From Algoriphagus kandeliae (lineage in GTDB: Bacteria > Bacteroidota > Bacteroidia > Cytophagales > Cyclobacteriaceae): a stretch of DNA of 64,000 nucleotides. Positions 9,171-17,794 of this stretch are shown here, piece after piece. A program made the position numbers and the translations under genes. Numbering within the stretch: position 1 is the first letter of the stretch; each line of letters opens with the position of its first letter. The notes beneath the pieces were generated by a model. It searched no databases. It saw nothing but the letters and a program-made list of their open reading frames with translations, and had not been told where the DNA came from. The stretch spans positions 496,001 to 560,000 of the forward strand of contig NZ_SPSB01000003.1 of the NCBI RefSeq assembly GCF_004571135.1, in the 5' to 3' direction.

Positions 9171-10107
9171 AAATGGTTTAGACTTAAGTAAAAAAATTAT
9201 AGAATTCTTAAATAGATCACAAAGGATTTACATCTTTTCTCCTTACATAAGGATAGAGGCATTAGTTGAATTAATTAAAGAAAAAAATAATGTTAATGCT
9301 GTTTTTGTAAGATGGGAACCTAATGACTTAATTAGAGGGTCATCTGATTTGGAAATTTATCCATTTTTAAAAGAAAAGGGTATTTCCCTTTTTAGGAATC
9401 GAAGACTTCACCTAAAAGCCTATATTGATGAATACAAAAGATGTTTTTTAACAACTGCAAATATTTCTTCTAGGGCATTAAATATTCCACACCATGATCT
9501 TTACAATTATGAAATTGGAACCATTGTGGAAAACCTGAACATTGAGGATCGTTTATATTTCTCCTTAATTGAAAATGAAAGCACTTTAATTACAGATAAT
9601 ATCTACAACCAGATAAAAGAACAACTATCAGAAAAAAAAGATGAGGAATTCTCAAATGAATTTGATTTCGATTTAACATTTGAAAATTCAGATAAAGATT
9701 TTTTAATCTCTTCACTTCCAATGTCCTTCAGCGTAGACAAACTTTATTCCATATATCATGAAAAAAAATATGATAATGAGGAAGAATTGAATTGTGCATT
9801 ACACGATATAGCCCTCTATAAAATACCATTAGGATTGACTTACGATAATTTTAGAAATCTCCTATCTCATTCTTTTTTTAATCACCCGTTTATCAACGGT
9901 TTTTTAGAAAACCTTGGAAGAAATAGAGAGATTTATTTTGGAGCTGCAAAAGAGTGGATTCATTATAATTGTGCTGATGTACCAACCCCTAGAAGATGGG
10001 AAATTACTGAAAATATTCAAATCCTATATCGTTGGATTGTAGAACTTGGTAATGGTAAGTATGAGGTCGATAGACCTAATTATTCCGAAAGGTTAAAGAT
10101 CAAATAA
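9148..10107 (+). CDS. Phospholipase-D-family nuclease (single HKD motif), defence module
   Basis: 319 residues. The PLD-like domain is at the N-terminus: RIYIFSPYI at 26-34, then the HKD-type motif with H88, K90 and D94 (HLKAYID, one residue shorter than the canonical HxKx4D spacing), and the downstream N105 in TTANIS. Such single-motif PLD proteins dimerise to form the DNA-cleaving site, as in BfiI-like and helicase-associated nucleases. The C-terminal 170 residues are not assigned. Start ATG overlaps the GHKL gene by 23 bp; an alternative ATG lies three codons later. The stop is inside the convergent sspD gene end (8-bp overlap). It is the best candidate for the cutting subunit of the restriction module. 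Confidence 0.78.
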   Translation: MKKMKIYKNGLDLSKKIIEFLNRSQRIYIFSPYIRIEALVELIKEKNNVNAVFVRWEPNDLIRGSSDLEIYPFLKEKGISLFRNRRLHLKAYIDEYKRCFLTTANISSRALNIPHHDLYNYEIGTIVENLNIEDRLYFSLIENESTLITDNIYNQIKEQLSEKKDEEFSNEFDFDLTFENSDKDFLISSLPMSFSVDKLYSIYHEKKYDNEEELNCALHDIALYKIPLGLTYDNFRNLLSHSFFNHPFINGFLENLGRNREIYFGAAKEWIHYNCADVPTPRRWEITENIQILYRWIVELGNGKYEVDRPNYSERLKIK

Positions 10108-11203
10108 AACAACTAGCACATCCCTCTCCTTCTGCATCGTCTAAAATATCAATCAGATATGGTGATTTCTTGTTTTTAGCTATTCTCTCTCTTCGCTTTA
10201 GATATTCTTCCTTGATTTGTTTTATCCGCTCAGGCCGAATTAAATCTTGTAAAGTTTCGCCTTGCATCCAAGTATACCCATCTTTCTCATATTCCATCGC
10301 TTTTTCAAATCGCTCAGGATGTTGTTCATATAACCAAACCCACTCAATTTTCTGTTGGAAGAAACAGAAAAAACACCCTGATCTACTTCTCGCATAGGTT
10401 CCCTTCTTTTCATTTATAGAAAACTCTTTCTCTTTGTAATAAGCGGGAACACCTACCCCACTCTCCTCCAAAAGTTTGAAAATATCATCTCGTATTAAGA
10501 TATCATCATTATCGACTAGTGGAAAATCTTTCTCTTTTGAAAGAGGATAAGATGTTTCTTTTAAAAAGGAGAAAACCAAAGCATTAAAAGTCTTCACATC
10601 TGTATCTAATAATAGATTCAATTTTTGTTGTTGAGTGAAAGCTAAAGAAATCTCCTGTCCCAATAAATCAATGAATCTACCATCAGGTTCAATTTCGGTC
10701 TTCTCTATGAATTCTAAGACATTTTCAATATTAGAATTCGCCAAAAACTTCCTAATAACATCCTCACTCCAAATATTTTTTCTAAATGGGAAAATACTTT
10801 GGATGTTTGATTTCTTTGAAATATATCCTTCTCGCTCTTCATCCCCTCTGATCCCAACATATGAAATCACTGGATCATCCCCAACAAATTTTTCAAATGG
10901 ATCTAATTTTAATTTTTTTGTACACCACCTAGCATTTGATGAGGGTAAAAACCCTCCATACATTTTTAAAAAATGATCAAAGGGATCCTCGTTGCTTCCT
11001 TCCGCTCCTTGAAGCTTAATTATTTCTTTTCCAAGGTAATTTTCAAGATTTCTAATTAATTCATAGGTTTCATCCAATTCCTTACCTGTATCACAGGTAT
11101 AATATTCGATATCCAAATGAGGATATTTCTCCTTCATATAGATCGCTAGTGCCGCGCTATCTTTTCCACCTGAAATCCCCAAAAGATGTCTAACCTTACT
11201 CAT
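10100..11203 (-). CDS. sspD: SspD/DndC-like PP-loop ATP pyrophosphatase (PAPS-reductase family)
   Basis: 367 residues. The PP-loop SGGKDS at 11-16 activates the DNA phosphate by adenylylation before sulfur insertion in Dnd and Ssp systems. Cysteines C94 (ARWCTKK), C277 and C280 (GCFFC) fit the Fe-S ligand set of DndC-type proteins; a further CASC pair sits at the C-terminal tail (about 362-365). It overlaps sspC by 4 bp, so it is the last gene of the sspB-sspC-sspD operon. Without the neighbouring DUF4007 and ATPase genes it could be read as DndC, but no dndB, dndD or dndE is present, which favours SspD. Confidence 0.87.
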   Translation of the reverse strand: MSKVRHLLGISGGKDSAALAIYMKEKYPHLDIEYYTCDTGKELDETYELIRNLENYLGKEIIKLQGAEGSNEDPFDHFLKMYGGFLPSSNARWCTKKLKLDPFEKFVGDDPVISYVGIRGDEEREGYISKKSNIQSIFPFRKNIWSEDVIRKFLANSNIENVLEFIEKTEIEPDGRFIDLLGQEISLAFTQQQKLNLLLDTDVKTFNALVFSFLKETSYPLSKEKDFPLVDNDDILIRDDIFKLLEESGVGVPAYYKEKEFSINEKKGTYARSRSGCFFCFFQQKIEWVWLYEQHPERFEKAMEYEKDGYTWMQGETLQDLIRPERIKQIKEEYLKRRERIAKNKKSPYLIDILDDAEGEGCASCFI

Positions 11204-14200
11204 GAATTCATTAGTTTGTTTAAAAGCTTTGCTAAAGCATAAATATCTGTCCTCTTATCTCCCGAAAGTGACTTCTCTAAATTTGATAGAATGTCACCAG
11301 CATCTTCAATCTTGCTCTTAGGTAATCTAATTAGATTTTTACTTTTTTGATTCCCAAAAGATGACATTTCTATTTCAATTGCCTCCTCTTTTTGAAAATC
11401 AAATCCAGATGAAGCAATTCGGTTTAGACTATCAAGTTCTAAAATTACCTCTTTGAATTTTTTAAAAAGCTTTACTTCCTCTACATCATTGATACTTTCC
11501 AAAGGAGTCCCAATAAGTGCTTGGGAAATTGAACTTAACCACAAATTTCGCTCCTCTAGTGGAGAATCAATCCTCATTAAAAAAGTCTTTTGATGAGGTA
11601 GGCAGAGATGCCTATTTATTTTTTTATAACGTTTCTCCAAAAGAGATTTGTAAACCTCAAAATCAACCTTCTCTCCAATTATCTCATCTTGAATAAACCC
11701 TTCAAGCCTTTCAAAAAGCCCATCGAGGCTTTTTCTTATTTCCCGAATTGCATCTTGAAGTTTTTGAATATATGAGTTAAAGTCATCTTGTGACCCTTGA
11801 ATATTTGAAATTGAAAATCCCAATGCAGTAGGAAAATCCTCAAAAAATGTTTTCTCAGGTTCTTTCGAGTTAGCAATTGCTGATCTTATGGCTAATGCAG
11901 ATTTACTTAATCTTAGGGTCTCTTTTGCATAAGGTTTTAGATCTCTATAAAATACTAGGAAAGGCCTAATAGTTTCTATAAAGGTTTCATTTGAAGGGGC
12001 CTTAGTAGTAGCTTGATTTAGGAAAACTCTATAATTATTGAATAAATCCATTTTAACCCCTTCAAGATCAAATGCTTTAATTTGATATTTTCTTGGGTAC
12101 TTAATTACAAGCTCTAAAATATCTTCAGTGATATAAGGAATGTAGCCAGACTCTCCAAAAAGTGCAAATTCATCTCTTTTAAGAAACAAAAAAGAACCTA
12201 GCCAAAAATCGATAAGACCCTGCTTCAATTTATAAGGCCTTTTTGAAAGAATATCCACAAATTCGGATAAGGGCAACTTATTCTTCTTTGAAGAATTCAA
12301 GAACTCGACGGATGTTTCCCATAAATAGGCAAAACTCGAATCCCTTAACCTCTGGGCCCTATCTTCCAAATTCTCCGTATAAGGCTCTAATCCATTTTCT
12401 TTAAGTAGAGTAAGATAAATTGTTTTCTCTGGGGGAAACCTGTCCTTATCAAATCCAAGGTCTGGAAACTCCCAATTGTTAACCAAGGATTTAAGATAAT
12501 TCCTTTTTGCGGTATGAATTGTAGGTGATATTTTATGTCGATTTACAAGTTCATTCTTAAACCGTGGTGTCTTGAAATATATTTCAATGCAAATTGTAGA
12601 AAGAAGTTTGTTGAAATCTCTTTTATTCAATACTTCATAAATCCTTCCCTTGAAAATCCAGGAGACCTGTTTACTATCATTGTATAAATTATTAACCACG
12701 TAATGATTTAGCAGTCTTTTTTGATGGTCTAAAATGTTATTTAATTCCTTGACAGCAACTTTGTCGCTTAAGTTTTCTTCAATAACTTTTCTGGTTTTTT
12801 CTATTTCAAAAAGTTGAGTTTTTATTGAATCATAATTCTTAAAAAACCCAAATAAAATTGCCTCTTCACAATTTCGCGAAATTTGGATTACATCATTTTC
12901 CGAAAAGGAATTGTTAAAAATCAAATTAACAAATCCATCTGTATCATCTTCTGGGATTTTCTCAACTGGGTTTTCAGAAATAATGAATTCAAATATTCTG
13001 GGAGTACCATTCCTATAGGAGTATGATTTTGCTAGAAGGGGCTCAAATTCATACTCTTTTTTAAGAAGGCCTACAACATCAATAACTTCATTAACCTTGT
13101 CTTCTGCTAACGTTAATGCCTCTGTAATGTCTAAATCAGTTCCTTCGAAAAGAGAATACCTAGAATTATATCCTCTATAAATAATGATTTTTGAATTCTC
13201 GAGTTTTCCAATTATTTCTTCGGGGGCTTCAATTCCCATAAATGAACTAGCATAGTTAGATAAGAATGCAAAGTCCATTTTGGAACCATAATTCGCAGTA
13301 AGATTCAAAAGTCCAATTGCTTTTACAATAGCTTTTCCTTCTTCGATATTTTCAAGCCACTGTAATTCAATCGCTTCTAGGGCATTTTTTATAGAAACCC
13401 AAATGGCAAAATCAGGATTATACCTTGAATTTAAAAAGGAATAAAAATTAGATATTAGATAATCATACACTTCTCCCAAGTGGAAAAATTGGTTTTCACT
13501 TAGTGTATGAAGTTTCGATTCAGTTTCTAAAAATGTAAAAAGAGATCGCTCATTTTGCCCATATTTTTGCAAAGAAAGGGTGAGAACATTTGCTGAAATA
13601 ATATCTAATGGATCTAATTTCCTGGAGATCTCTTTTGCATAGTCTGGATTTATATTGAATACTTTGGAGGATTGTAAAAGATTTAATCCTAAATCAACAA
13701 GTGATTCATGATATCCATCCCCTTTAACCCTAGAATCTAATGTTTCTGCTGCTAAATAAAGCAATTGCTCCACAGGCTCATTAAAGGTAATTTCTCTAAA
13801 CCTCCCCTTGACTTTTGTCCATTCTTGCCTTTGGGCGGAATTTAGTTCATAAGAATAGGCATCGAAATTTTGATGGACTGCTGTGATTAGTATTGCATCT
13901 ACATGAGGGTCATTGATGAATTCAGCAATTTCTTGAATAAAATAAAGCTCTCTCTCTGGATTGTTCTTGGATGCAAACTCAAGGAATTTCCCAAACTCAT
14001 CAACAATGAAAACAAGACCTTTCCCAGATTCTTTTAATTTATAGAATCTGGAAAAAAGTTCTGAAAGAACATCTTCCGTTCTCTCGGAATCTAAGTCTAA
14101 AAAATCTGATATAACATTAATAAATGAACCATACTTTCCTACAAACTTCCATACCTCAACATCTTTATTCCTTAGAAAATTTGAATTGAAAAAATCCTTC

Positions 14201-14409
14201 TCCCCTTTTATGCTTTTTTCAAGCGCCCAAAGAAACGAAGACTTCCCAGTCCCATAAGACCCTATCAAATTAAAAGAATGTATTCCACGGGAATAGTCAA
14301 CTTCAATTTGATTAATTACCCGTAAAGAGTTAGGCGTAGCGATATAATTAATCCCTCGCTCAGAATCTCTAATGATATTTGTAGAAGTTGAGAACTTATT
14401 CATTTCCAT
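11200..14409 (-). CDS. sspC: SspC-like large P-loop ATPase
   Basis: 1069 residues, the largest gene of the locus. It has Walker A GSYGTGKSS at 50-58 and Walker B GLVFIVDE at 131-138, then a very long helical region without recognised domains. In the Ssp pathway SspC is the ATPase that energises DNA processing with SspB and SspD; this protein has the expected place (between sspB and sspD) and type. Overlaps of 14 bp with sspB and 4 bp with sspD indicate coupled translation. The length is at the upper end for a single-ATPase-domain protein, and the C-terminal 800 residues may hold DNA- or partner-binding modules. Large P-loop ATPases of BREX (BrxC) are an alternative, but no PglZ or methylase is present. 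Confidence 0.8.
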   Translation of the reverse strand: MEMNKFSTSTNIIRDSERGINYIATPNSLRVINQIEVDYSRGIHSFNLIGSYGTGKSSFLWALEKSIKGEKDFFNSNFLRNKDVEVWKFVGKYGSFINVISDFLDLDSERTEDVLSELFSRFYKLKESGKGLVFIVDEFGKFLEFASKNNPERELYFIQEIAEFINDPHVDAILITAVHQNFDAYSYELNSAQRQEWTKVKGRFREITFNEPVEQLLYLAAETLDSRVKGDGYHESLVDLGLNLLQSSKVFNINPDYAKEISRKLDPLDIISANVLTLSLQKYGQNERSLFTFLETESKLHTLSENQFFHLGEVYDYLISNFYSFLNSRYNPDFAIWVSIKNALEAIELQWLENIEEGKAIVKAIGLLNLTANYGSKMDFAFLSNYASSFMGIEAPEEIIGKLENSKIIIYRGYNSRYSLFEGTDLDITEALTLAEDKVNEVIDVVGLLKKEYEFEPLLAKSYSYRNGTPRIFEFIISENPVEKIPEDDTDGFVNLIFNNSFSENDVIQISRNCEEAILFGFFKNYDSIKTQLFEIEKTRKVIEENLSDKVAVKELNNILDHQKRLLNHYVVNNLYNDSKQVSWIFKGRIYEVLNKRDFNKLLSTICIEIYFKTPRFKNELVNRHKISPTIHTAKRNYLKSLVNNWEFPDLGFDKDRFPPEKTIYLTLLKENGLEPYTENLEDRAQRLRDSSFAYLWETSVEFLNSSKKNKLPLSEFVDILSKRPYKLKQGLIDFWLGSFLFLKRDEFALFGESGYIPYITEDILELVIKYPRKYQIKAFDLEGVKMDLFNNYRVFLNQATTKAPSNETFIETIRPFLVFYRDLKPYAKETLRLSKSALAIRSAIANSKEPEKTFFEDFPTALGFSISNIQGSQDDFNSYIQKLQDAIREIRKSLDGLFERLEGFIQDEIIGEKVDFEVYKSLLEKRYKKINRHLCLPHQKTFLMRIDSPLEERNLWLSSISQALIGTPLESINDVEEVKLFKKFKEVILELDSLNRIASSGFDFQKEEAIEIEMSSFGNQKSKNLIRLPKSKIEDAGDILSNLEKSLSGDKRTDIYALAKLLNKLMNS

Positions 14410-15271
14410 AATAATTTTTTAAAACTTCGAATGGATTATTTGGCTTCCATTTAAACTGTAATTCTTTGATTCCTGCCTGATCGTTAAAAACCAAATAATC
14501 ATTTTTCTCAACTAGATTTTGGATCTTCATGAAAAGACCATGACGACTAATTGCGAAAATATTCCCAACACTATTGAAATCAGATTCAATAGATTTAAAG
14601 TTAACTGACATATCAAACCCTCCCTTATCTAAAATAGCGTATAAGATTAATTCGTCAGGTATTTCTCCTCTCTCTTGATTTTCAATTATGTAATACTCTA
14701 GTTTTTCAGATCTGTAGGAATCAACAAGGTTAAGTTCATTTAGTAACTCTGAAAGGTTATCCTCCCTATCTTTTGATCGAGCTGTATTCCTTACATACAT
14801 CCTAGAAAAAACATTGAAATCAGAATTTAAAGTGTTTTCGTTCTGACCACCTATTTCTCTTTGAATAAATTGAATAAAATTCTGCTTTGTGAATTCAATT
14901 CGTTCTTTTCTCAAATAATTGAAAATCAAGGAATAGGTAGAAGCATGACCTGTTTTAACCAAATGATAATGCAAAAGCCAAAGAGTAGCATCGTCTTCCA
15001 AATAAGGATCAACCCCATCAGTGTTACTGAAGATAAAGTATCCCAAATTTGTAATTCTTTGATCCTCATCAATAATTCCGAAAGCTTTCATCCAATATCT
15101 AATTGCTCCAACCATATTTTTCCCTACACCTAATTGGACTACAGCGTCATCATCAGAAAATGATTTGCCAGATAAGACAAAATCAAATCCTTTCTTCAAC
15201 CAGAAATTCCTACATGGAAATGAATCGTGACCAGAAAATGTTGGTTTAATTTTTTCTCCTTCTAAATTCAT
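14396..15271 (-). CDS. sspB: SspB-like DUF4007 protein (putative DNA nickase)
   Basis: 291 residues with the DUF4007 signature throughout: FSGHDSFPCR at 12-21, DDAVVQLGVGKNMV at about 41-54 and RYWMKAFGI at 58-66. In characterised single-strand phosphorothioation systems SspB is a DUF4007 protein that nicks DNA so that sulfur can be placed in the backbone. It is the first gene of the - strand operon, 14 bp overlapped by sspC. No signal or membrane segments. The assignment rests on family motifs plus gene order sspB-sspC-sspD. Confidence 0.85.
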   Translation of the reverse strand: MNLEGEKIKPTFSGHDSFPCRNFWLKKGFDFVLSGKSFSDDDAVVQLGVGKNMVGAIRYWMKAFGIIDEDQRITNLGYFIFSNTDGVDPYLEDDATLWLLHYHLVKTGHASTYSLIFNYLRKERIEFTKQNFIQFIQREIGGQNENTLNSDFNVFSRMYVRNTARSKDREDNLSELLNELNLVDSYRSEKLEYYIIENQERGEIPDELILYAILDKGGFDMSVNFKSIESDFNSVGNIFAISRHGLFMKIQNLVEKNDYLVFNDQAGIKELQFKWKPNNPFEVLKNYYGNE

Positions 15272-15603
15272 TTTTCCTCTTTAAATCAAACTCATCGTAT
15301 CCTATTCAATTAAGAACAAAACCTCCTATACAAGATAAATATTTGAATCTACTTAAAATCAGCCTATTGCTTTAACAATTAATTCTTAACAGGTAAAACC
15401 TCATTTCTTAATCTACCCCCACAACAACTGAAAACAATTTTCCTGAAAAAGTGGGCTTATAAGGTGTCGTCAAAGCCAAACTTAAGCCATAAATAATGGA
15501 TATCTAAAAATACAACTCAAAAAATTAAAAGCCCTCTTTAAAACTAGTTCCCCGACATTTTGTGTCCATAGTTTTCCTGTTTTTTAATCTAATGTTAGTC
15601 GTT
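15272..15603. other. Gene-free stretch upstream of sspB
   Basis: 332 bp between the sspB start and the end of the next - strand gene. It is AT-rich and should contain the sspBCD promoter. I found no clear TAnnTTTG/TTG pair, no strong inverted repeat and no reading frame worth annotating. Confidence 0.4.
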
Positions 15604-15906
15604 TTAAAAATGGCCTTTGATTATCCAAAATTGATCTTTTGGCAAACTTAAATTTGTCTCCCTAATTTCAACTTCAAAATCCACTATTGAAAAAAGCGCT
15701 GGATTATTTTTTTTCCAAGATTTCGCAATTTGGAGAGCCGTATTTTCTAGATCTTTTTTCCATCTAAAATCAATCTCAACAAAAATTTTCATTTGATATT
15801 CAGTGAAATCTACCAACTTCGAGGATAGGCCTGCATACTTTCGATAGTATTTATCCACCGTAGTCAAATGAAATTCATTGATAGCAATGAGGTCTTGTGC
15901 TTTCAT
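15604..15906 (-). CDS. Hypothetical protein, 100 aa
   Basis: A small soluble protein (MKAQDLIAINEFHLTTVDKYYRKY...), last of four consecutive - strand genes between 17446 and 15604. It lies 14 bp after the 158-residue gene, which supports a shared transcript. The sequence is helical in the first half (possible NTF2- or regulator-like start) and beta-rich at the end, but no family is recognised. Function is unknown; its place next to the defence island is the only clue. Confidence 0.55.
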   Translation of the reverse strand: MKAQDLIAINEFHLTTVDKYYRKYAGLSSKLVDFTEYQMKIFVEIDFRWKKDLENTALQIAKSWKKNNPALFSIVDFEVEIRETNLSLPKDQFWIIKGHF

Positions 15907-15920
15907 AATTAGGTATTCTT

Positions 15921-16397
15921 TTACTTTTTTCGATGAATAATAAATCCTTTTTCTTTTCTCTCTGAAGGATGAGTAAATGGTAATCTTCTAAGTCCTTCTA
16001 CAAATATTTCACCACTGCTTTTCTCGCTTTGATCGATCTCAAATGAAGTGACGGCTTCAATCTTGAAATCCCTATCAAATGGTAAAATCAATACATGACG
16101 TGCTTGAACCTGAATTCCAAAAGAACCTTCGGATTTCCCCAAACTTAGGCTTGCTCCTTCAAATTCCATTTTGCCATCAAACTGTAATACAATATGGGAT
16201 GACACTCCATTAAGATCTAATTGTACATTCAATCGACTATGGATGAAAGAAAAGAGTATTATTTGGTCTTGTTCGTTGAGAAAATCAGCTACTCTTACAA
16301 TTGAGTCAAGGGTTATATATTCCTGAACTTGGACTTTTCTGATTTCTCCATTACGGAAATACAAATTCAGTTTTTGAGGATATTGGACAGTTTTCAT
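15921..16397 (-). CDS. Hypothetical beta-rich protein, 158 aa
   Basis: Starts MKTVQYPQKLNLYFRNGEIRKV. Alternating hydrophobic residues over most of its length indicate a beta fold (HIVLQFDGKMEFEGASLSLG, SFGIQVQARHVLILPF). No signal peptide, so cytosolic. Third gene in a four-gene unknown operon, with a 37-bp gap from the gene before. I do not recognise the family. Confidence 0.6.
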   Translation of the reverse strand: MKTVQYPQKLNLYFRNGEIRKVQVQEYITLDSIVRVADFLNEQDQIILFSFIHSRLNVQLDLNGVSSHIVLQFDGKMEFEGASLSLGKSEGSFGIQVQARHVLILPFDRDFKIEAVTSFEIDQSEKSSGEIFVEGLRRLPFTHPSERKEKGFIIHRKK

Positions 16398-16434
16398 AAT
16401 TATCTTTTTTAATATTTAAGGATTAGGAGAGAGT

Positions 16435-16878
16435 TTATTCAGTTGAATCTTTATAATGAGCAGCATTCATTGCAATAACTTTTTTTAAATGGGTTACCAA
16501 GCTTCCTCCCCAGGGAATTACTCTAAAGAATTCAATCTTTTCACCCTCGAAATAATGAGCCATATCTTTTCCTTCGACTAAGCACAAAAGAAGTGGCCGT
16601 TGGTATTCCTCTTCCAAAGTCTCTTTGATCACCCTAGTTCTACTGATCAAAATGCTATGAAGCTTGGAATATTTATCGAATCTATATTCTTCCACCAAAC
16701 TATCAGCTATGCCATTTATTTGTGATCCTGGGAATAAATCAGGATCATATCCTGTATTAATTTGGAGTGGTATCTGCATGTATACTGCGCTGAATAATCG
16801 CACGATGATATATGGAAATTCACCATAACCTTCTGGAAAGGCCTTTACAGTAGTGAGTTTATCATTTGAGTAATTCAT
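16435..16878 (-). CDS. Hypothetical protein, 147 aa
   Basis: Starts MNYSNDKLTTVKAFPEGYGEFPYIIVRLF. A mixed alpha/beta soluble protein with motifs such as PGSQINGIADSLVEEYRFDKY and VIPWGGSLVTHLKKVIAMN. No known family recognised. It belongs to the same - strand set as the 158-aa and 160-aa genes. The gap of 85 bp from the gene before is long enough for an extra start or a leader, but none was identified. Confidence 0.6.
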   Translation of the reverse strand: MNYSNDKLTTVKAFPEGYGEFPYIIVRLFSAVYMQIPLQINTGYDPDLFPGSQINGIADSLVEEYRFDKYSKLHSILISRTRVIKETLEEEYQRPLLLCLVEGKDMAHYFEGEKIEFFRVIPWGGSLVTHLKKVIAMNAAHYKDSTE

Positions 16879-16963
16879 TGTTTTTCTTGTTTAAGGATGA
16901 ATAGTTTTAAAAAAGGAGATAGGAGGCTTGGGATTTAGCCAAGTCTATCAAAAAGACAATGCT

Positions 16964-17446
16964 TTAAACCCTGATGTGGTAAACATCGGAGTGGTTTCGT
17001 TTTATGTCCCGGACACAAAATCCTCCTGGTTCTGGGATTTCTTCGATCAAATCAAAGACTAAACAATCCTTGGGTAAACCTTCAAAAATCAGGGTAAAGT
17101 CATGAGGATTATGAGGGTGAATTTCCTTCCAGTCAGGATAGAAACTGATATTAAACGCCTGTAGCAACTTAGATGGTTTTGAAGACCCTTTGGGTCTCAG
17201 GAAGGTGCTAGGCCAAATACGGAGTCTTGGGGAATAGAAAATACTGGGATAAAAGCGACAATGTACTATGACCTGTTGCTCTTGGATAGCATATTCCTCG
17301 GCCATTTGCTTAAACTCTGAGTCCAGTTCGATTTTAGGACGAAGGATTACCTCTTTTTCGGGTTTAGGACCGAAGGGTGAGTCAGTAATGTGTCCATTAA
17401 AGACGTTTTCCCTTATTGTAGGTGGGGTTGTTTTGAAAGTACACAT
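16964..17446 (-). CDS. Hypothetical protein, 160 aa, under a structured leader
   Basis: Starts MCTFKTTPPTIRENVFNGHITDSPFGPKPEKE. It is rich in proline and aromatic residues (FYPSIFYSPRLRIWPSTFLRP, FYPDWKEIHPHNPHDF) and ends in a short beta segment with two cysteines (DCLVFD, GGFCVRD). No family recognised. It is the first gene of the four-gene orphan operon. Its ATG at 17446-17444 is partly inside an 11-bp inverted repeat, so its expression may be controlled by RNA structure or by a protein bound to that palindrome. Confidence 0.6.
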   Translation of the reverse strand: MCTFKTTPPTIRENVFNGHITDSPFGPKPEKEVILRPKIELDSEFKQMAEEYAIQEQQVIVHCRFYPSIFYSPRLRIWPSTFLRPKGSSKPSKLLQAFNISFYPDWKEIHPHNPHDFTLIFEGLPKDCLVFDLIEEIPEPGGFCVRDIKRNHSDVYHIRV

Positions 17447-17479
17447 GATAACATGAGTTTAGGTTAGACATGTTATCAT
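17445..17479 (-). promoter_or_regulatory. Inverted repeat overlapping the start codon of the 160-aa gene
   Basis: ATGATAACATG at 17445-17455 and CATGTTATCAT at 17469-17479 are exact reverse complements with a 13-bp spacer. In the - strand RNA this hairpin ends within the ATG at 17446-17444 and would cover the ribosome-binding region. It could instead be a two-fold DNA operator. Confidence 0.55.
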
Positions 17480-17591
17480 CAAGAAAGAAAAGGGGGTTGC
17501 AGGTAAACATTTTTGGTCTGCAGGGACCCTCATCGATTGACCACCGTGGTGTTTGACTCGGTTGGTATCAGCTGTGCTGATTCTTGATGAT
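17475..17591 (-). promoter_or_regulatory. Long-range inverted repeat and nested hairpins in the leader of the orphan operon
   Basis: ATCATCAAGAA at 17475-17485 pairs exactly with TTCTTGATGAT at 17581-17591. Between them lie ACCACCGTGGT (17540-17550) and ATCAGCTGTGCTGAT (17568-17582), both short perfect hairpins. The first arm shares five bases with the start-codon hairpin at 17445-17479, so the two pairings exclude each other in part. This is the geometry of an attenuator or riboswitch-like leader. It fills most of the 348-bp gap 17447-17794. Confidence 0.45.
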
Positions 17592-17794
17592 TTTGTAAAA
17601 TTAAAAACTTAACTCATTCCCATCAAATTTTTTTGAAGTCACTATGACAACAAATGTCGTTTATTGAAATAAAGGTGTCAAAAAATAGATGTCAAGGAAT
17701 CTCCGTAGACTAATTGGTACTTAAAAAAATGAACTCATTTCAAGATTTGTATAGGGGTCACGAAATATAGAATTTATAAAAATACTAAATTCGA

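Noticed and set aside
4443..15271. Classic Dnd (DndABCDE-FGH) or BREX assignment
   Set aside because: No dndB, dndD or dndE is present, and no PglZ, BrxL or methylase; the DUF4007 protein and gene order fit Ssp instead.
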